A program made the translations under genes and the position numbers. DNA of 64,000 nucleotides, taken from Psychrobium sp. MM17-31. GTDB lineage: Bacteria; Pseudomonadota; Gammaproteobacteria; Enterobacterales; Psychrobiaceae. The notes under the pieces were generated by a model. The model was not told the origin of the DNA, searched no databases, and was given only the letters and a program-made list of their open reading frames with translations. Each line of letters opens with the position of its first letter. Position 1 is the first letter of the stretch. Shown piece after piece: positions 16,623 through 26,269 of this stretch. The DNA lies in the NCBI RefSeq assembly GCF_022347785.1, contig NZ_JAKRGA010000002.1:186001-250000 (forward strand). The letters run 5' to 3'.

Positions 16623-18389
16623 TTAGTCTTGTTCTGGTCTAGACACTTCAACGCTATCTGACATTGAAAAATCACTGCCGACATGGTCGTTTAATTCCGT
16701 TGTTGGCATTTTAGGATTTAGAGAGTTATTACCCGTTAACAAATCGTTTAACGAACCATTTTCTTTGTCCACCAATCCAAGCTCTTGCAACATAGAATCA
16801 ACTAATGGCGCGTTAGCACGGTAGTTAAGTGCCGCTGCTGTTACTTGCTCTGCCATGCTGCCATTACCAGCACTGCTAATGGTTTGACCGTCGCCTTTAG
16901 CGCCAGCGCCGTAGCCTTGTAAAATCTTGATACCTTCAATATTTTCAAGTGGCTTAACCGAGTTAGCGATAATCTCAGGTAATACTTTCAGTGTTGCTAA
17001 TGCGCGTTGCAGCTCGATTTGCTCGTCGCGTAGCATGTTCTCAGCTTCATAAAGTGCTTGTTTACCAGCCGCTTCAACCGCCAAGATGCGCTCGTCTGCT
17101 TCAGCTTTTAGCATTAACGCGTCAGCGTCTGCCTTTGCTTCAATTAATACCGCACTTGCCTTATCTTCCGCGGCACGTTTTTCAGCGTCAGCTTGAACAG
17201 TAATACCAACCGCTTCACGCTCAGCTTCTTTCTTCGCGTCGATAACTTCGATTTCTTTACGACGATTTGCTTCGGCAACTTGGCGTGTGGTGATTACCGA
17301 TTCTTCTTTCTCTACACGCTCTTTCTCAGCTTCTGCCGCTTTTGCTCGCGCAGCAGATTCAGCTTCTGATTTCTCTGCTACGGCAATTTGCTTGTCCTGC
17401 TCAGAAACTTCAACATCGCGTTGTTGTTGAATGCGCGCTCGCTCAAGCGCGGTGCGTTTTTCGATTTCGCGCGCTTCAACATCGCGAGCTTTTTGAATTT
17501 CAGCCAGTTCAACCGCTTGCTCTTTGGCGATTTGCGCTTCGCGCTCTTCACGCTCTTTTAACTCACGAGTTTTCGCAATTTCAGCTTTTTGCTCAACGCG
17601 TTTAAATTCAAGTACTTGCTCTTGAGCAATACGCAGCTCTTCTTCTTCCTTTTCGATTTCTAAAGAATCGCGCTCAGCATCTAGGTTACGACGCTGAATT
17701 TGAATGCGATTTTCTTGCTCGATATCGTTAGTCTCTTTGCGCTTTTCTTCGATAATTTTCGCAAGACGAGCACGACCTTCGGCGTCAAATGCATTGTTTT
17801 CATTAAAGAAACCAAGATCAGTTTGGTCAAATCCAGTCAGTGATACCGACTCTAACTCTAAGCCATTTTTCTCAAGGTCGTTACTGACATTTTGCTGTAC
17901 TTTTTGCACGAAATCGGCGCGTTGTTCGTGCATTTCGGTCATTGCCATTTCAGCAGCAACGGTACGCAGTACATCGACAAACTTTGATTCCATTAACTTT
18001 TTAAGTTCTTCTACACGCATGGTACGGCTACCAAGGGTTTGTGCCGCCATCGAGATGCCATCGGCATTTGGAGCAACGCGCAGATAGAAGTCAGCTTTAA
18101 CATCAACACGCATACGATCTTTGGTGATAAGTGAATCTTTTTCCACTTTTTCAACTTCGATACGCAGTGTATTCATGTTTACAGGAATCGTTTCGTGTAA
18201 TACCGGTAGGCAGATAGCACCGCCGTCTTTAACGACTTTCTCGCCCCCCATACCCGTGCGAACAAAGGCGATTTCCTTAGTTGCACGTACGTAAAGTTTG
18301 GCAAAAATAAGACCGATAATTAGCAGCGCGGCAACGCCGACACCCGCCATTATCAGGATAAAAGTTGTGTTTGCATCTAATGCTTCCAT
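16623..18389 (-). CDS. yqiK: Flotillin/SPFH-domain membrane scaffold protein YqiK
   Basis: 588 aa. An N-terminal membrane helix (about 10-32, FILIMAGVGVAALLIIGLIF) is followed by an SPFH/band-7 domain (about 35-210: KEIAFVRTGMGGEKVV, VEKDSLITKDRMRVDVKADFYLRV). A very long Lys/Glu-rich coiled coil with EA repeats runs from about 210 to 460, then a short flotillin-like tail. Flotillins assemble membrane microdomains. The gene lies 29 bases after yqiJ, the usual operon, in which YqiJ is the OB-fold/NfeD-like partner of YqiK. Confidence 0.92.
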   Translation of the reverse strand: MEALDANTTFILIMAGVGVAALLIIGLIFAKLYVRATKEIAFVRTGMGGEKVVKDGGAICLPVLHETIPVNMNTLRIEVEKVEKDSLITKDRMRVDVKADFYLRVAPNADGISMAAQTLGSRTMRVEELKKLMESKFVDVLRTVAAEMAMTEMHEQRADFVQKVQQNVSNDLEKNGLELESVSLTGFDQTDLGFFNENNAFDAEGRARLAKIIEEKRKETNDIEQENRIQIQRRNLDAERDSLEIEKEEEELRIAQEQVLEFKRVEQKAEIAKTRELKEREEREAQIAKEQAVELAEIQKARDVEAREIEKRTALERARIQQQRDVEVSEQDKQIAVAEKSEAESAARAKAAEAEKERVEKEESVITTRQVAEANRRKEIEVIDAKKEAEREAVGITVQADAEKRAAEDKASAVLIEAKADADALMLKAEADERILAVEAAGKQALYEAENMLRDEQIELQRALATLKVLPEIIANSVKPLENIEGIKILQGYGAGAKGDGQTISSAGNGSMAEQVTAAALNYRANAPLVDSMLQELGLVDKENGSLNDLLTGNNSLNPKMPTTELNDHVGSDFSMSDSVEVSRPEQD

Positions 18390-18418
18390 AAAGAGTTTCC
18401 TTTTTGTTTTAGCAACGC

Positions 18419-19066
18419 TTAAGCGTTAAATTTGACGGCAATCCAACATTTTTCTTGTTTTTCTACCAAGACGACTTGTTGTGATTGCTCAAAGATTTCA
18501 TTGCTGGTTTCTGGTGCCACCAGCACATAGTGTTTCTGATTGTATTGATCAGTTAAAACGGCCTCGGCTGGCGAGTCTTTAGTTGCTTTACCTATGGTAA
18601 TTTTTGCCACTAAACCAGCAAACGAGTTGGAAGATACCGCTGAGGTTTCATTTTTAGGCATCAGTCTGGCCAGCGGAGCGCCAAATGCACGGGTTAAGAA
18701 AATTGCTGCTACAAACGCCGTTAAAGAGGCTACAAATGAAGGCAGCGTGAGTGATAACACATTGAGGTTAAGATAATTAAAAGTGTATCCGGCGATAGCA
18801 AAGCTCGATAAGAACAGTACTAACCACACTAACATTGGCAGTTTATTGAGATAGAGCCAACCAATTAGAGAGGTTAAGCCACCGCTGCTAACTTCGGCTT
18901 CAAGCTCAACATCAACTTCCATTTCAAAGGGTGAAAATTGATCGAATAAGCTCATGATACTCATGCCAACCAACAAACCGAGTCCTTCGAGTAACCCAAG
19001 TATAAGGACGGTTCCTAAGGCGATAGCGAATGGGGTGTTAATATCTGCGACGAGAAATTCAAACAT
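18419..19066 (-). CDS. yqiJ: YqiJ family membrane protein (NfeD-like partner of flotillin)
   Basis: 215 aa. Several membrane helices (about 12-40, 72-90, 95-120) are followed by a C-terminal soluble OB-fold-like domain (about 145-215: LVAKITIGKATKDSPAEAVLTDQYNQ split over a beta-rich region). It is the first gene of a two-gene operon with yqiK. NfeD-like proteins are known to pair with SPFH proteins; that role is inferred from the family and the gene order. Confidence 0.88.
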   Translation of the reverse strand: MFEFLVADINTPFAIALGTVLILGLLEGLGLLVGMSIMSLFDQFSPFEMEVDVELEAEVSSGGLTSLIGWLYLNKLPMLVWLVLFLSSFAIAGYTFNYLNLNVLSLTLPSFVASLTAFVAAIFLTRAFGAPLARLMPKNETSAVSSNSFAGLVAKITIGKATKDSPAEAVLTDQYNQKHYVLVAPETSNEIFEQSQQVVLVEKQEKCWIAVKFNA

Positions 19067-19283
19067 AGCCTAATTCCTTTTATTGAGTGGAGAGGTAACT
19101 ATCAATTAGCGTCATTTGACACAGTGTTCCACTGCTTCATCCTTGGTTATAAAAAGCAATAAATTATTCAAACACAAAGCATAGTAGAAAATTGATAGCT
19201 TGCTTAAAAAGCAAAATAATATTTACACCGCGAGACATAATATGTCAACAAACATTAACCTAAGTGGTCAGATTTCGGTCAAT

Positions 19284-19306
19284 AAAAAAGCGCTGCACGC
19301 GCTTTT
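19284..19306 (-). terminator. Terminator of the chemotaxis receptor gene
   Basis: AAAAAGCGC / GCGCTTTTT stem with a 5-nt loop, T-run on both strands, 22 bases past the stop codon of the leftward chemotaxis receptor gene. Confidence 0.85.
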
Positions 19307-19328
19307 TATTTGAAATAATTGGTGTTCT

Positions 19329-20627
19329 CTAAAACAATTCGACTTCACCTTCGATTTCAATCTCAGGCTCAATAACGACAGGTTTTGGCTTTTTAGGTCG
19401 ATGATCAATATCCCAGTGAGCACCAGATAATACGAAACGATCCAACACAGTTTTAAGGGATTCCGATAAGGCAACTAAATCACATGAAGATAACTCTTGC
19501 TCTCGCGAACTAGCTAGCACTTGCGAGTTTAAAGTCACCATACTGTCAATTTCATTCTGGGCTTGATGCGCAAGCGATATTTGGTTGTCAGACGATGCTT
19601 TAATATTGCTTGATAGTTGATTAATAGTATCTATAGCTTCAAGCACAATGTTTAAGTTGTCCGCTGTTTGTGTTGATAAGTTAACGGACTCATTTGATGA
19701 CTCAAGCCCAACCTGCATGGTTTTATAGGCATTATCTGTGCTGCCTGCAATGCGGGTCACTATATCGCGAACTTCCTGTGTCGAAGTTGCTGTGCGCTCA
19801 GCAAGGGTTCTTACTTCATCGGCAACAACCGCAAAGCCACGGCCTTGCTCACCTGCACGTGCCGCTTCAATAGCAGCGTTAAGGGCAAGCAGATTTGTCT
19901 GCTCAGCAATGGAATTAATCACATCGATGATAGTGTTAATTTCTTCACTATCTTTCTTTAGCACATCGATATGGGACGCAGCCTGATTGAGTTTTTCTTG
20001 CAGCGCAATTACACTATTTTTGGCTTGATTTGACGCGTCTTGCGCCACTTTAGAAGAGCTTGCACTCACATCCGCCTGTTCTATTAATCCTGCAAGATCT
20101 TCATGTAAACCATGTGAAGTATTGCCTATTTGAGTCAAGACATTATGAATGCCCTGTCCTAAGCTATCTTGCATGCTCGCCTTTTGCATCATCGTTGAAT
20201 AAGAGTTGTTGAGCTCTTCTGACATCGGATGTAATCGAGCCGAAGATGCATAGAGTGAACACAGCGATTTATCCATTTCTTTCGTATTACGGTTTATAGT
20301 GGCAAAGGCTTGCGCCAACATACCACTATTTTCACTCGATAATGTTTTGGTTAAATCGATATTATCGCCGCTGCGGATACTCGCGACATAGTTATCTAGT
20401 TCAGTAATACTGGAAAACAAGCTGCTCTTAACCGAAATGATGAAAACTAAGGTCGACACTGCACTGACCGCTAAAATTCCAATCGCTGCTGACAAACTAA
20501 TATCGAAAAACCAACTACATAATCCAACGCCAATAACTTGAATAAGGGTGGGAATAACTAAAATCTGAATTAATTGCTGCGCCAGCGATTTTTCCTGCGT
20601 ATACGCGGTGTTAGATAGACTAGACAT
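19329..20627 (-). CDS. Methyl-accepting chemotaxis protein without a periplasmic sensor domain
   Basis: 432 aa. Two closely spaced membrane helices (about 20-40 and 43-65) leave no room for a ligand-binding domain. After that come a short linker and the signalling coiled coil with the conserved hairpin tip ([20 protein letters not shown], then [21 protein letters not shown]). It probably senses an internal or membrane signal, or is driven by partners. The C terminus ends in an acidic tail with the final tetrapeptide VELF after a Pro/Lys-rich linker. Such tethered tails can recruit adaptation enzymes in other MCPs, but I cannot confirm this one. It is transcribed alone. Confidence 0.92.
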   Translation of the reverse strand: MSSLSNTAYTQEKSLAQQLIQILVIPTLIQVIGVGLCSWFFDISLSAAIGILAVSAVSTLVFIISVKSSLFSSITELDNYVASIRSGDNIDLTKTLSSENSGMLAQAFATINRNTKEMDKSLCSLYASSARLHPMSEELNNSYSTMMQKASMQDSLGQGIHNVLTQIGNTSHGLHEDLAGLIEQADVSASSSKVAQDASNQAKNSVIALQEKLNQAASHIDVLKKDSEEINTIIDVINSIAEQTNLLALNAAIEAARAGEQGRGFAVVADEVRTLAERTATSTQEVRDIVTRIAGSTDNAYKTMQVGLESSNESVNLSTQTADNLNIVLEAIDTINQLSSNIKASSDNQISLAHQAQNEIDSMVTLNSQVLASSREQELSSCDLVALSESLKTVLDRFVLSGAHWDIDHRPKKPKPVVIEPEIEIEGEVELF

Positions 20628-20844
20628 ACGACGTCAACTGCTCCCTTAGTTGCTGATTTAAGTTGTCATAGCCCTATTAATACGACAAAAATACGACATT
20701 AATATGACTAATTAATAATTTATCATACTTAATTATTTTCTATATACAACCGTTTAAAAAGTGTGCTTTTAGGTCATGTTAATCTAATAAATGCCACAAA
20801 AGCGTCACCCTGTCGTGTTAAGCTGTAGAAATAAAGGAGATTCA

Positions 20845-22515
20845 ATGACCTATTCGCTTTACTTAGCACATATTAACGACACGCACTCACACTTTGAGCC
20901 AACACCATTGCCGATGAGGCTACCGTTGACTGACAAGCCTATAGAACTAACTGTCCCTTGCGGCGGTTACGCCATGATAGCCAGTGCAGTCTCAAATCTA
21001 AGAAAGCAAGCGCAAGCTGAAAATCTACCGTCATTATTTCTCCATGCCGGTGATAGTTTCCAAGGCACTTTATATTTCAGCCGATTTAAAGGCATGGCAA
21101 ACGCAGCCCTGTTAAAGCAACTTAGCCCCGACGCCATGACCATTGGAAATCACGAATTTGATTTAGGTAATTTGCCGCTATCTCGCTTTATTGATGCCGT
21201 CGATTTTCCATGCCTCGCGGGTAACATGGATTTACAAGATGAAGACCCTAACAAAGAATTACCACTGGCCACACATAGCAATTTGTATCATTACGATAAT
21301 GACAAAGACATCGCCAGTTATATAACTAAGCCACTTGCAGATAAGACGCTAGCGACTGTTGGCATTACCTTAGATCAAATGGCGAAAATAGGTTGCCCCG
21401 ATCACGATTGCCATTTCTTAAATGCCATCGAAACCACCAAACGCACCATTGCGCACCTTCACCAACAAGGCATTGTGCATATTATTGTGCTGTCTCATTT
21501 AGGCTACCAAGGGGACTTGGAACTAGCAGAAGCAGTATCGGGCATCAGCGTCATTGTCGGCGGTCATTCACACACGCTAACAGGTGATTTTAGCGAGTTA
21601 GGGCTTAGTTCAACTGAGCAACAAGTAATAGTTAATAACACCCTGATTTTACAAGCAGGCAAACACGCCGAATCAATTGGCCTTAGCAAGTTGACCTTTA
21701 ACGATTCAGGACAAGTAATAACCCAAAGTGGCGGCGTTAAATTTTTACCTTGTGCTAACTGGCACCACGCACCAGAAAATCAACACCTCAGCAAGTCTGA
21801 CATCGAGCAATGCAACCAATATATGGCACGCAGTGAGTTATTTGAAGTCACCAAACCTTGCCAAGTAATCACCGAGCATATTTATCACGACTATCGCCCA
21901 ATGATTGAAGCAATGAAAGCCAATGTGATTACCAATCTCTCAAAAGACTATCGACACGTAAGACTGCCAAACGATGAGTTACCTAACGGCAGTGAAATAG
22001 CGCCTCACGTTGCCGCCGCTTTTTTCCATTGTGCTAATAATGAATACCCAACAGATTTTGCGCTACACAACGCCGGTGGTGTTCGTGTGTCCCTTAATAA
22101 AGGGCCACTAACAGCCGCTGATATTTGCGGTCGCCTGCTACCCTTTGAAATCCAAATTGTGCGTTATAAAGTTACTGGCAAAGATTTGCGGGCCGCGCTA
22201 GAAGGCGGTATCAACAACGCCACCAACAATAGCGTTATTGGCACAGGTGATGGCAGTTATCCATACACTAGCTCACTGCGCTTTGAGTATCGCGCTAACA
22301 ATGAAGCTGGACAACGGATAATTAATTTACAGATTTTCCGTGACAATACATGGTGTGATATTGTTCCTGAAACCTATTACTACGGCGTGTCATCCGCCTA
22401 CACCATTGCAGGCAAAGAAGGTTATGACGCCTTATTAAATGCAACAGAGCACCAAGACCTCCCCTATTCAATGAGTGACGCTTATATCGAATACGTCAGC
22501 CAGCAGTCGTTATAG
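20845..22515 (+). CDS. 5'-nucleotidase / UDP-sugar hydrolase family protein lacking a signal peptide
   Basis: 556 aa from ATG 20845, with AAAGGAGA 5 nt upstream. The N-terminal calcineurin-like metallophosphatase domain shows AHINDTHSHF, HAGDSF, IGNHEFDLG, VLSHLGYQGD and GGHSHT. The C-terminal 5'-nucleotidase domain shows LHNAGGVR and LPFEIQIVRYKVTG. These are the UshA/5'-nucleotidase hallmarks. Unlike UshA the protein starts directly with MTYSLYLAHINDTH, and the upstream in-frame codons (from 20791) do not encode a signal peptide, so it is predicted cytoplasmic. Expected to dephosphorylate nucleotides; substrate not determinable. Monocistronic. Confidence 0.87.
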   Translation: MTYSLYLAHINDTHSHFEPTPLPMRLPLTDKPIELTVPCGGYAMIASAVSNLRKQAQAENLPSLFLHAGDSFQGTLYFSRFKGMANAALLKQLSPDAMTIGNHEFDLGNLPLSRFIDAVDFPCLAGNMDLQDEDPNKELPLATHSNLYHYDNDKDIASYITKPLADKTLATVGITLDQMAKIGCPDHDCHFLNAIETTKRTIAHLHQQGIVHIIVLSHLGYQGDLELAEAVSGISVIVGGHSHTLTGDFSELGLSSTEQQVIVNNTLILQAGKHAESIGLSKLTFNDSGQVITQSGGVKFLPCANWHHAPENQHLSKSDIEQCNQYMARSELFEVTKPCQVITEHIYHDYRPMIEAMKANVITNLSKDYRHVRLPNDELPNGSEIAPHVAAAFFHCANNEYPTDFALHNAGGVRVSLNKGPLTAADICGRLLPFEIQIVRYKVTGKDLRAALEGGINNATNNSVIGTGDGSYPYTSSLRFEYRANNEAGQRIINLQIFRDNTWCDIVPETYYYGVSSAYTIAGKEGYDALLNATEHQDLPYSMSDAYIEYVSQQSL

Positions 22516-22655
22516 TACCAATTCAGACAACGGAATTGGTACAAGCTGTGATAATTGACATATTTTGTTACCGATAAAAAGTGTACTAATCACAGCAGCC
22601 ATTTACATTATCAGCAGTTTCAAAAATCAAAATAAAGAATCAACAAGGAGTTTCA

Positions 22656-23405
22656 ATGATCAAACGACTGTTACCTCTAACCATTGCCGCAGTAGTAGGC
22701 ATGAGTAGCGCCCACGCAGGCGACATTAGCGATGGCATTAAAAAAGCCATGAAATCAGATATTCGCACCGCTAAAGAAGTACAGCGCGATCGCAACCGCA
22801 AGCCAGTGCAAACACTTGAGTTCTTCGGCATCAAAGATGACATGAAAGTACTAGAGCTAATTCCAGGTGGCGGATGGTACACCAAACTACTAGCGCCAGC
22901 ATTGCGTGACAATGGTAAATACTATGCGGCCATTGGCACTAAGCGTATTAAAGACAATCTCGTTGGTAAACCAGGCTTTGACAATATCAGTATCGTCAAT
23001 CCTGAAGCCAACATGAAATATAACCGCGAGCTACGTGATTTCGAAATCGAAAATCTCGATTTAGGTCGCAACGACTTCGATGCTATTTTAACCTTCCGCA
23101 ACTACCACAACTTTGTTGAAAGTGCGCGTCACGACATGAACAAAGCAGCTTTTAAAGCACTTAAAAAAGGCGGTATTTACGGCGTTGTTGACCATACTCG
23201 TCGTCACATGCAAGGCGAAAACGATGAAAACGGCCGTCGCTTTGATCCTGTATTAGCCATCAAAGAAATTGAGGCTGCTGGTTTTAAGTTTGTTGACTAC
23301 TCAAATCTACATTACAAAGCTGACGATGAGTTACGCTACGAAGTGGGACGTAAAACAGTAACAGGCAACACCGACCGCTTTACGCTGTTATTTAAAAAGA
23401 TGTAA
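22656..23405 (+). CDS. Exported SAM-methyltransferase-like protein
   Basis: 249 aa with a clear signal peptide (MIKRLLPLTIAAVVGMSSAHA). The mature part has a class I methyltransferase layout: VLELIPGGGWYTKLLAP as motif I (normally E/DxGxGxG), a following YYAAIGT strand, DAILTFRNYHNF as motif IV region, and LKKGGIYGVVDHTR as motif VI/post-II. It resembles the predicted methyltransferase group often numbered COG4798. A methyltransferase outside the cytoplasm would lack SAM, so the real activity is uncertain. Good GGAG ribosome site; followed by a shared terminator. Confidence 0.8.
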   Translation: MIKRLLPLTIAAVVGMSSAHAGDISDGIKKAMKSDIRTAKEVQRDRNRKPVQTLEFFGIKDDMKVLELIPGGGWYTKLLAPALRDNGKYYAAIGTKRIKDNLVGKPGFDNISIVNPEANMKYNRELRDFEIENLDLGRNDFDAILTFRNYHNFVESARHDMNKAAFKALKKGGIYGVVDHTRRHMQGENDENGRRFDPVLAIKEIEAAGFKFVDYSNLHYKADDELRYEVGRKTVTGNTDRFTLLFKKM

Positions 23406-23424
23406 TAGTTCGAAAAACAGAAAC

Positions 23425-23454
23425 AAAAAAGCGCTTCAAATGAAGCGCTTTTTT
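23425..23454. terminator. Bidirectional terminator
   Basis: AAAAAAGCGCTTCA / TGAAGCGCTTTTTT, a perfect 14-bp stem with a 2-nt loop, between the convergent methyltransferase-like and GNAT genes. Confidence 0.9.
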
Positions 23455-23473
23455 ATTATTTCTATACTTTAAA

Positions 23474-23944
23474 CTAATCTTCGACGACAAATTCCATCGG
23501 GGTATATTTAATGCCATGTCGGCATTGTTCGTCATCAGTAGTAGCAAATCCCCAACGCTCGTATACTGGTAATGCATAAGCAGTGGAATTTAGGGTGAAT
23601 TTACCGCGATTACCATGCTCCATACTGTGCTGATAAATAGCCTGCCACAGTTGCTTAGCAATGCCTTTATTTTGATGGCATTGATCGACGAATAAGTGGA
23701 ACATATGGCTGTAGTCTTTCATGGCAATTACGCCAACAATATCGCCATTTTCTTCTGCGACTAAATAAGAGAATCCTTGCTCCATATAATCGCGAATGGC
23801 ACGCTTTTCAACGGTGGTTAAAAAGAAATCCAAACCGCCTTCTTCAAATTCATCCCGCAACAACTTCTTGGCATTGCGCGCGATAAGATCACTAATGATC
23901 TCACTATCTGCAATTGCTGCTTGTCGTATCGTTATTGAAGCCAC
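23474..23944 (-). CDS. GNAT-family N-acetyltransferase
   Basis: 156 aa from GTG 23944, chosen because AAGGA lies 7 nt upstream and the protein then begins at the conserved ITIRQAAIADSEIISDLI. An ATG at 23980 would add 12 charged residues. The GNAT core is visible as FSYLVAEENGDIVGVIAM, MFHLFVDQCHQNKGIAKQLW (acetyl-CoA loop QNKGIAKQL in the Q/RxxGxG/A position) and NSTAYALPVYERWGF. Substrate unknown. Related to YafP/ElaA-type small-molecule acetylases in general shape only. Confidence 0.85.
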   Translation of the reverse strand: MASITIRQAAIADSEIISDLIARNAKKLLRDEFEEGGLDFFLTTVEKRAIRDYMEQGFSYLVAEENGDIVGVIAMKDYSHMFHLFVDQCHQNKGIAKQLWQAIYQHSMEHGNRGKFTLNSTAYALPVYERWGFATTDDEQCRHGIKYTPMEFVVED

Positions 23945-24050
23945 AAATCGTTCCTTTCCATGTTTAGAGCGCTCTATCATAAACTGAACTGATATATTTT
24001 TCCATCAAATCAGCCACTTTAGTCGTAGAGATGTCCCCTTAAGAAAACAA

Positions 24051-24082
24051 AAAGCCCCGCCACTTTGCGGTGGCGGGGCTTT
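24051..24082 (-). terminator. Terminator of bamC
   Basis: AAAGCCCCGCCAC / GTGGCGGGGCTTT, a 13-bp GC-rich stem with a 6-nt loop. Read leftward it ends in a T-run; it lies 17 bases past the bamC stop. Confidence 0.9.
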
Positions 24083-24098
24083 ACGGTCTGACTTGAAA

Positions 24099-25184
24099 TT
24101 ACAGCGCTTTCTTCGCCATTAATTCTCTAAATGCCGCTAGCATTTCGCGCATCTTATCACTTGATAAGCGCTCGCCTTTGCTATCGACAATAGTCAGTAG
24201 CGCAATGTCTCCACGCTCAACCAGCTTCACTTGATACTTGTCATTCTTCTCTAATTTAATAGCTTCAACACCATCTTCTTCAGAGAATAAGTTTGACCAG
24301 AAACCGTCTTTAATCGGCGAGAATTTAGTAAAGTAAGTATTTACTGACTTATCGCGATCTTCAACTTCTAAACCAAGCTTAGGTAATACGGTTGCAAGTT
24401 TTTCCCAAGCCAGTTCATAAGGTGCATGAATTTGGTAAACCGTATTTTGCTCATTGTCTAAACCAAGCTCTAACTTAATACCTTTATTGGTCTTAACGCG
24501 GTTCGCTAACAATTGCTTGTTGTGCTCAACATATACTTGCGACAAGAAATGATTAAGCATGCGCGCTTCATAACGACGCTTAGCAAATTGATTTAACTCT
24601 ACGTTTTCACCTTGCTCTTGGTGCTGCGTTAATGAAACCGAAACTGTCGCTTTATGACCTTGTGGCTCAACATTGATATCAAAACTGTATTGCTGATCGA
24701 GGCTAACTTCTTCCTCTAAACCAAACAACACCTTGAAGTATTCATCAGAAACAATAGTACGTGTTGTTAATGATTGGCCTACCTGCTCGCTGCCAACACC
24801 ATAACCTTGGTTAGTAATGAAGGTAGTTAGCTTGTTCCACAAATCATCGCGGAATTTATCATGCGATAAAAAGGATTCAAAAATAACTTCTGTTTTACCA
24901 GTGCTATCACTTACTAGGGCATTAGGCGCCACAGGCATAACCAACGATGGTGCACGGATATCTAACTTATTACCCACTAACTGCTGATTAGCTTTCGGGG
25001 AAATAGCAGGAATGTCGTAAGCCGTGCTGTGCTTTAACGGTGTAAATCCTTCAGGGTATTTAATTTGTTTTTCTGTTGTTTGGTTTAAATACTCAAAGTT
25101 ACCGCTGGCTTGATGTCGTTCACTAAAACTACTACAACCCGATAATATGATACCGCCACACAGGGCAATATAAAGCTTTCTCAT
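24099..25184 (-). CDS. bamC: Outer-membrane assembly lipoprotein BamC (NlpB)
   Basis: 361 aa. The lipoprotein signal ends in the lipobox LSGCSSF (Cys16). The N-terminal unstructured BamD-binding stretch has the characteristic KYPEGFTPLKHSTAYDIPA and SLVMPVAPNAL. It is followed by the two helix-grip domains (about 115-220 and 245-350: YELAWEKLATVLPKLGLEV, DGFWSNLF). It is a subunit of the BAM complex that folds outer-membrane barrels. The position 13 bases after dapA is the conserved gammaproteobacterial order and supports the call. Confidence 0.92.
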   Translation of the reverse strand: MRKLYIALCGGIILSGCSSFSERHQASGNFEYLNQTTEKQIKYPEGFTPLKHSTAYDIPAISPKANQQLVGNKLDIRAPSLVMPVAPNALVSDSTGKTEVIFESFLSHDKFRDDLWNKLTTFITNQGYGVGSEQVGQSLTTRTIVSDEYFKVLFGLEEEVSLDQQYSFDINVEPQGHKATVSVSLTQHQEQGENVELNQFAKRRYEARMLNHFLSQVYVEHNKQLLANRVKTNKGIKLELGLDNEQNTVYQIHAPYELAWEKLATVLPKLGLEVEDRDKSVNTYFTKFSPIKDGFWSNLFSEEDGVEAIKLEKNDKYQVKLVERGDIALLTIVDSKGERLSSDKMREMLAAFRELMAKKAL

Positions 25185-25197
25185 TGTTACTCCAATC

Positions 25198-26076
25198 TTA
25201 TAATACTTGTGCTTTCTGCATGGCGCTCTTTAGCAACTCATGATATTCGCTTGATAACTCGACTAATGGTAAACGCAACTTACCATTGGAAATTGCCCCC
25301 ATTTGAGCAACACACCATTTCACAGGAATTGGATTCGCTTCAACAAATAGATCCGTATGCAGCGCTTGTAGCTTGCTATTAATAGCTTCTGCCTCTGCGC
25401 GCTCACCTGCCAATGCGTGGCGACACATTTCGCTCATCAATTTAGGTGCTACGTTATTAGTTACCGAAATAACCCCGTGGCCACCTTGCAGCATGAACTC
25501 CATTCCAGTGTCGTCATCACCGCTAAAGAGCAGGAAGTCGTCATCACACAGCGCTTTGATCTCACTAAGACGCGATAAGTTCCCCGTCGCTTCTTTAATT
25601 CCGATAATATTTTTTACTTTCGATAATTCAGCAACGGTTTCTGGTAATAAATCACACTGCGTGCGACCAGGTACGTTATATAGAATTTGTGGAATCTCGG
25701 TCACTGCGGCAATGGCTTTATAATGCGCAACTAATCCGCGTTGTGGCGGTTTGTTGTAATAAGGGGTAACACCTAACATGGCATCGACGCCACATTCGTT
25801 TAAGCGCTTAGTCAGTTCAATAGCTTCGGCCGTTGAATTCGAACCATTACCACCAATAACTGGAATGCGACCATCGACAAAAGACACCACTTTTCTTACA
25901 ACTTCAATGTGCTCGTCGTGGCTTAGTGTTGTTGATTCACCAGTTGTGCCTACAGCTACAATCCCATCGGTGCCCTGTTGAATGTGAAATTCCACCAGCT
26001 GTTCTAACTGCTGATAATCAACATCACCGTTGTCATTAAATGGTGTAACTAATGCAACAATACTACCTGAAAACAT
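25198..26076 (-). CDS. dapA: 4-hydroxy-tetrahydrodipicolinate synthase
   Basis: 292 aa from ATG 26076, with GAGGA upstream. With this start the Schiff-base Lys in IIGIKEATG is Lys161, the same number as in E. coli DapA. The other family motifs are [23 protein letters not shown] (catalytic Tyr) and [16 protein letters not shown]. The enzyme condenses pyruvate and aspartate semialdehyde, the first committed step to diaminopimelate and lysine. It is cotranscribed with bamC and diverges from gcvR, as in E. coli. Confidence 0.95.
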   Translation of the reverse strand: MFSGSIVALVTPFNDNGDVDYQQLEQLVEFHIQQGTDGIVAVGTTGESTTLSHDEHIEVVRKVVSFVDGRIPVIGGNGSNSTAEAIELTKRLNECGVDAMLGVTPYYNKPPQRGLVAHYKAIAAVTEIPQILYNVPGRTQCDLLPETVAELSKVKNIIGIKEATGNLSRLSEIKALCDDDFLLFSGDDDTGMEFMLQGGHGVISVTNNVAPKLMSEMCRHALAGERAEAEAINSKLQALHTDLFVEANPIPVKWCVAQMGAISNGKLRLPLVELSSEYHELLKSAMQKAQVL

Positions 26077-26269
26077 CACTTTAAAATCCTCTGTTAATCT
26101 AGGCAAGCTATGGTACGGATAGCCGATAATAAACTCAAGGAATTAATCGCCGGATCACAGAACTTACCTAAGAAATTTTTGAAACTTGTGCTAATATCAC
26201 GCCCAATTTTTATACCATTAGTTTTTATTGTTACTTTCCTCGTTTAAAGACGGCGAAATCAGGAGCACC

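Noticed and set aside
26077-26269. Lysine riboswitch ahead of dapA
   Set aside because: The spacer is under 200 bases and shared with gcvR; I see no set of stems resembling a lysine riboswitch.
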